A DNA stretch of 27,455 bases from a virus: positions 1 to 27,455 of the IMG/VR virus record IMGVR_UViG_3300009076_000035; one strand, 5' to 3'. Below, piece after piece: positions 24,696-27,455 of the stretch (within the stretch, counting starts at the first letter, position 1; the number at the start of each line of letters is the position of its first letter). The position numbers and the translations under genes were made by a program. The notes under the pieces are model-generated. The model had not been told where the DNA came from. It worked only from the letters and a program-made list of their open reading frames with translations, and ran no database searches.

Positions 24696-24923
24696 ATGAG
24701 TGAAGCTCAAGAGAAAGCTATGATTACGCTTGACGGCGTAGAGTACGTTGTAGAAGATTTACCGGATAACGCTAAGTACTGCCTACATCAACTAGAAGAC
24801 ATTGCAGGGCAAACCCGCCAAACCCGCGCTAGGTTAGACCAACTAGCTATGTCTGAGAAAGGGTTTATTGAGCGGCTAAAGGTAGAAGTAGTCGCTGAAG
24901 AGGCTGAAGAGGTAGCAGAGTGA
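24696..24923 (+). CDS. Small acidic protein, DUF6447-like
   Basis: The protein has 75 residues from ATG 24696, preceded by the purine-rich AAAGAAAGAGAGA. The sequence MITLDGVEYVVEDLPDNAK near the N-terminus, followed by a helical, charged stretch and an acidic end, matches the pattern I recall for DUF6447, a short phage family of unknown role. The C-terminal half (KVEVVAEEAEEVAE) is a run of Glu and Ala/Val and probably disordered or coiled. Its stop overlaps the GTG start of the next gene (GTGA), so the two are translationally coupled. Both are on the strand opposite to the surrounding late genes. Confidence 0.72.
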   Translation: MSEAQEKAMITLDGVEYVVEDLPDNAKYCLHQLEDIAGQTRQTRARLDQLAMSEKGFIERLKVEVVAEEAEEVAE

Positions 24924-25270
24924 CAGACCACAAGCTAACCTTGAACGACTGGGAAAGGCTGCGGATAGAAATACCCGCAGTCGAACCCAGTAAAGGGCCA
25001 ATAGACGAGTCCTTAATGCAGGTGTATATAGATATGGCAGAAGTAGAGAGTGATGCTATAGACCCAGACCACTACAAGTCTGGAGATATTGAGTGTATTG
25101 ATGCAATTAAGGAGTCCATGTCTAATATTGCATACAAAGGATACCTCAAAGGCAACTGCATGAAATACCTGTGGCGGTACGAGAGTAAGCACCCTGATAA
25201 GCCCTTACAAGACTTACAGAAAGCTGGCTGGTATTTAGCTAGGCTCATGGAGACCGTGAGCGACGAGTAA
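24920..25270 (+). CDS. DUF3310 domain protein
   Basis: The protein has 116 residues from GTG 24920, a start set by overlap with the previous stop. The DUF3310 signature is complete: DPDHYKSGDIECID (residues 48-61), then the GYLKGNCMKYLWRYE segment (74-88) and DLQKAGWYL (98-106). This domain is frequent in phages, where it is sometimes called a nucleotide kinase-like protein, but no enzyme activity is established and no P-loop is present. The conserved H-Y, G-N, K-Y and R form the core. The N-terminal 40 residues are an added acidic part. The hairpin that terminates the cassette follows 10 bases later. Confidence 0.85.
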   Translation: MTDHKLTLNDWERLRIEIPAVEPSKGPIDESLMQVYIDMAEVESDAIDPDHYKSGDIECIDAIKESMSNIAYKGYLKGNCMKYLWRYESKHPDKPLQDLQKAGWYLARLMETVSDE

Positions 25271-25280
25271 CTAGTGTATC

Positions 25281-25304
25281 GGCCTACTCCGGTAGGCCTT
25301 TATT
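25281..25304 (+). terminator. Terminator of the two-gene cassette, embedded in the endolysin 3' end
   Basis: A 7-bp stem (GGCCTAC 25281-25287 with GTAGGCC 25292-25298), a four-base loop and TTTATT give an intrinsic terminator for + transcripts. The same bases hold the stop codon and last codons of the convergent endolysin gene. Confidence 0.75.
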
Positions 25305-25721
25305 CCACAGGTCAACTTCCGCAATACGACGCCTTGTAAGCCCAGCTAGCGGCCTACCATTAACTTTGTCCCACCTAATTAGCTGTGCGGGCACTGCTTC
25401 GTAGTCGCCTGAGTTAAGAACCCGTAACAGCGTAGACTCTTTAAGGTTAGTCGGCCCTAGGTTATACGTAAAGCAAATCATCGCGTCGAACTGACACTGC
25501 GTCAGGGGCACGGTTACTAAGTTATTCACGTACCGCTCAAATTCATATAAGTCAGACTTTAGTAGTAGCTCTGCTTTAGCTTGGGTACATGTATCGCTCT
25601 CTGTTACGTCTCTCGTGTGGCCGTATCCTATAGTCCATACACCGGCGCTACATCTGTACGCAGTTAGCTCGCAGCCTTCGAATGATTTTATAAGGTCGAT
25701 GCCTTCTTGAGACGTGTTCAT
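25284..25721 (-). CDS. Endolysin, GH24 muramidase (T4/P1 lysozyme-type)
   Basis: The protein has 145 residues from ATG 25721, sharing one base with the holin stop (TAATG). It cleaves the bond between N-acetylmuramic acid and N-acetylglucosamine in peptidoglycan. The catalytic triad fits the E-8-[D/C]-5-T rule: E15 in SFEG, C24 in AYRCSAG, T30 in WTIGYGHT. Cysteine at the second place is known in the P1 Lyz type. The remaining landmarks (FDAMICFTYNLGP and GLTRRRIAEVDLW) are normal. There is no N-terminal signal or SAR helix, so export depends on the holin directly upstream. Confidence 0.93.
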   Translation of the reverse strand: MNTSQEGIDLIKSFEGCELTAYRCSAGVWTIGYGHTRDVTESDTCTQAKAELLLKSDLYEFERYVNNLVTVPLTQCQFDAMICFTYNLGPTNLKESTLLRVLNSGDYEAVPAQLIRWDKVNGRPLAGLTRRRIAEVDLWNKGLPE

Positions 25722-26098
25722 TACTTTTTTCCTTTGTCTTTTAGCCTCTCAGCAGTACGCATAGTACCTAGGCCCAACATGCCGAGTAGTACCGGCAACA
25801 TTACAGTCGTGTCCGCTTGGGGTATAGTTATCTCAAATGCAGCAGCCAGCGGTGAGATCAGAAAATTCACGGTAAAACCGGCAACGCAAACCCACCCGGT
25901 TGCTGGCCTCCAGCCCGATTGGAACCAGTTTCCTTTGGCTTCTGCGGTGTTGAGTTCGATTTGCGCCAGTGCAATACTCTGCGCGTGTTTCTCTGACATT
26001 GTTGCAAGTTCGTGAGCGATCTTCTGTTTGGTATCCGCATCAGGTATAAACTTATCCAGTAATTTAGTTGCTGGGCCTATTAAGGACATTATGCTCAT
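25721..26098 (-). CDS. Holin, GTA-type 3TM-like
   Basis: The protein has 125 residues from ATG 26098, with GAGG eight bases upstream and a four-base overlap (ATGA) with the preceding gene. An ATG 28 codons further upstream lies inside the neighbour and is less likely. Residues 20-55 are a charged helix (HELATMSEKHAQSIALAQIE) ending in the N-x-x-E-A motif. The segment FQSGWRPATGWVCVAGF starts the first membrane helix (about 66-88), and a second runs about 98-113. This is the pattern of the holin family named for gene transfer agents (GTA_holin_3TM). Its place immediately before the endolysin supports a pore that lets the enzyme reach the wall. Confidence 0.82.
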   Translation of the reverse strand: MSIMSLIGPATKLLDKFIPDADTKQKIAHELATMSEKHAQSIALAQIELNTAEAKGNWFQSGWRPATGWVCVAGFTVNFLISPLAAAFEITIPQADTTVMLPVLLGMLGLGTMRTAERLKDKGKK

Positions 26099-26571
26099 TG
26101 TGAAACCTCTATTATAGACGAGAATATCGCGTATACCGCATATGACATGGCGGCGATTACAGTGAAACCAACTGAGTTCCATAAGAAATTTTTGCGCCTA
26201 CGGGCTTGGGCGTAGAGCACTTTCTCACGCTGCTCTCGTATGCTCCTGCGCATACCTAAAAGCTCTTGGTACGCGGTAGCCCCATAAGTGTACATAAGTA
26301 ACTCCCGCAAGTCTTTCTCTTGTTGCTGGATACGCTTGTTATTAGCAAACATCTCCATAGCTTCCTGCTCAATAGACCGGGAGGCGACTATCCGCCTAAA
26401 CAGTGGGGGGTTTTCTGCCTGCCGTTTAGCCTCATTGAAATCGCTCACGGCTCCGTACCACTTGCCTACTTGCCCCAGTGTGTCTTCGATCTCGCGGCCA
26501 GCAGATACCATCTTCTGTACCATTTTAAAGGCACTGGTAGCCATAGCAACAGCAGTAATAGGATCAATCAT
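26095..26571 (-). CDS. Lysis-cassette membrane protein of unknown function
   Basis: The protein has 158 residues from ATG 26571, with AAAGG nine bases upstream and an 8-base overlap with the previous gene. It begins MIDPITAVAMATSAFKMVQK, a start seen in several marine phage proteins of unknown role. The long middle is charged and helical (residues 45-125). A C-terminal membrane helix spans about 131-153 (WNSVGFTVIAAMSYAVYAIF). The arrangement of cytoplasmic helix bundle and C-terminal anchor, next to holin and endolysin, makes it a candidate spanin-like or holin-partner protein. No lipobox or signal is present, so a standard two-component spanin is not supported. Confidence 0.65.
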   Translation of the reverse strand: MIDPITAVAMATSAFKMVQKMVSAGREIEDTLGQVGKWYGAVSDFNEAKRQAENPPLFRRIVASRSIEQEAMEMFANNKRIQQQEKDLRELLMYTYGATAYQELLGMRRSIREQREKVLYAQARRRKNFLWNSVGFTVIAAMSYAVYAIFSSIIEVSQ

Positions 26572-26767
26572 AGATAATTACCTTTGTTGGGTCTACAAAA
26601 ACAGGCTTACAGTAAGCGTGTACGGGGGTGTGGTACTTACGTCGGGTTCCTTGTATCGTTAGTTCTTCCGCATACCAGCGGCACCGAGCCAAACCTTCCC
26701 AGTAGCTAGTGGCGTTCGCGTCAACTTCACCGTCGAGAAGAACAATTAGTGCGAATACCAGCTGCAC
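26564..26767 (-). CDS. Small conserved phage protein with hydrophobic N-terminus
   Basis: The protein has 67 residues from GTG 26767, with AGG eight bases upstream, starting two bases after the preceding stop. The first 11 residues (MQLVFALIVLL) are hydrophobic but short for a membrane helix, and an acidic stretch follows. Then come SYWEGLARCRWYAEEL and, near the end, HAYCKPVFVDP. The two cysteines (in LARCRW and AYCKP) recur in similar small proteins of marine phages, as I recall, and could form a disulfide if the N-terminus is a signal or anchor. The function is unknown. Its overlap with the lysis-cassette membrane gene suggests co-expression. Confidence 0.68.
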   Translation of the reverse strand: MQLVFALIVLLDGEVDANATSYWEGLARCRWYAEELTIQGTRRKYHTPVHAYCKPVFVDPTKVIIYD

Positions 26768-26769
26768 TT

Positions 26770-27455
26770 CTAGTACCTAGGCGGCTTATGCGGGTAGTTA
26801 ACAAGCCCGTCAGTGTCGGGTACATAGTCGGCAGGGAAATCTGGCAAAACTACATATGGGGGCTTTTCCGCAACAGCTCTACCCTCTGCAACCACCCTGT
26901 CATACTCAACGCCAAGCGCGTCCATCCAATCCACAGTACCCCAGTCCTCGTCTCTTCTGTTCGCGTAGCAAACTACGCCATCTAACCTTTGGTCATACAC
27001 ATACGTTGGGTAAAGCTCGTGCAGGTGTCGTAAATCAATATCACCTTGGCTCCATGCGTACTTCAAGTTGTTGTACTGCATGGTGTCTTCACCAACCAAT
27101 AGGTTGGGATCAAACGAAAACTCTTCCGAAGTAGCTTTCTTGGAGAAGAAGGTTAATCGTAAGTGATGCTCCCAGTTGTTAATGTAGGTGTGAGCAAAAG
27201 AAAACACCTTAGTGTGAGCTTCGTTAAGCCGCCTTGAGTACTCATCAGAGACTGGGATGTATATCCCTGCTAATGTATCCTGCCAAAACTTATAGTTGTG
27301 CATGAATGTTCTGTAGGCGAACGCAGGTATGGTTACAGGGTTAAGGAATTTCGGCGCACCTTTATATTCTTCTGATGCGAGCAAGCCAATTTGATACTCC
27401 AAAGCAATCGCGTCTGGTGGAGATTCGCTTTGGGCTATCTCATTATATAGCCACA
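26770..27455 (-). CDS. Phage protein of unknown function, 5' end outside window
   Basis: The frame is open to the right edge (a TTG at 27402 is possible, but the upstream codons read WLYNEIAQSESPPDAIA with no stop), so the gene most likely begins beyond the window. The visible 228 residues are rich in Tyr, Trp, Asp and His. Recognisable stretches are PVTIPAFAYRTFMHNYKFWQ, then the RRLNEAHTKVFSFAHTY segment and a Pro-rich end (NYPHKPPRY). No catalytic motif or membrane segment is seen and I do not recognise the family. Position ahead of the lysis cassette, on the strand of the late genes, suggests a virion or assembly protein. Confidence 0.65.
   Translation of the reverse strand, partial: WLYNEIAQSESPPDAIALEYQIGLLASEEYKGAPKFLNPVTIPAFAYRTFMHNYKFWQDTLAGIYIPVSDEYSRRLNEAHTKVFSFAHTYINNWEHHLRLTFFSKKATSEEFSFDPNLLVGEDTMQYNNLKYAWSQGDIDLRHLHELYPTYVYDQRLDGVVCYANRRDEDWGTVDWMDALGVEYDRVVAEGRAVAEKPPYVVLPDFPADYVPDTDGLVNYPHKPPRY

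Noticed and set aside
1-27455. tRNA genes, integrase or attachment sites
   Set aside because: I found no cloverleaf-like pattern or recombinase motif by reading; a dedicated tRNA scan was not possible here.

Overview
The window is part of the genome of a tailed double-stranded DNA bacteriophage. The evidence is a DNA-replication block, a long set of virion genes transcribed as one block, a muramidase next to a holin, and dense packing with many ATGA, GTGA and TAATG gene overlaps. The virion genes suggest a short-tailed (podovirus-type) particle: a nozzle-like tail protein, a very long repeat-rich fibre, two alanine/glutamine-rich proteins and a 2042-residue protein of the ejected internal-virion type. 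No tape-measure, sheath or tail-tube gene is seen. Terminase, portal and capsid genes are not in the window and presumably lie beyond the right edge. No integrase, excisionase, repressor, attachment site, tRNA or CRISPR array was seen. The host is probably Gram-negative, perhaps an aquatic gammaproteobacterium; this is inferred from general resemblance of the proteins and is not proven.

Left arm, + strand (1-6732). First come DNA metabolism genes: the end of a SNF2-type helicase, a small conserved protein, a candidate single-strand DNA-binding protein with a Cys4 cluster and acidic tail, a strong intrinsic terminator, a primase-helicase and a small HNH protein. An accessory stretch follows: an exported protein with six Asp-Ser-Trp-Gly-Asn-Thr repeats, a protein built on 21 exact tetrapeptide repeats, two small proteins of unknown function, and a self-contained unit (promoter, ribosome binding site, 22-codon membrane peptide, terminator).

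Middle, - strand (6753-24587, read right to left). A holin-like membrane protein and an HTH-metallophosphoesterase come first. Then come the nozzle-like protein, the giant fibre, two short fibre or tip proteins, a fibre assembly chaperone, a GNAT protein, an S74-domain protein, a 513-residue virion protein and the 2042-residue virion protein. Two small basic proteins end the block; the last (37 residues, Cys-rich) meets the left arm tail to tail at a shared hairpin.

Right end. A two-gene + strand cassette (24696-25270: a DUF6447-like and a DUF3310-like protein) is inserted against the flow of the late genes, with its own promoter and terminator. Beyond it the - strand resumes with a lysis cassette: membrane protein, 3TM-type holin, and a GH24 endolysin with an E-C-T catalytic triad. 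Upstream of that are a small conserved protein and a gene cut by the right edge.

Non-coding DNA is scarce. No gap exceeds 300 bases. The largest are 6566-6663 (a near-palindrome and a promoter) and 24588-24695 (divergent promoters). The 23042-23096 gap holds an inverted repeat that includes the ribosome binding site of the nozzle gene.
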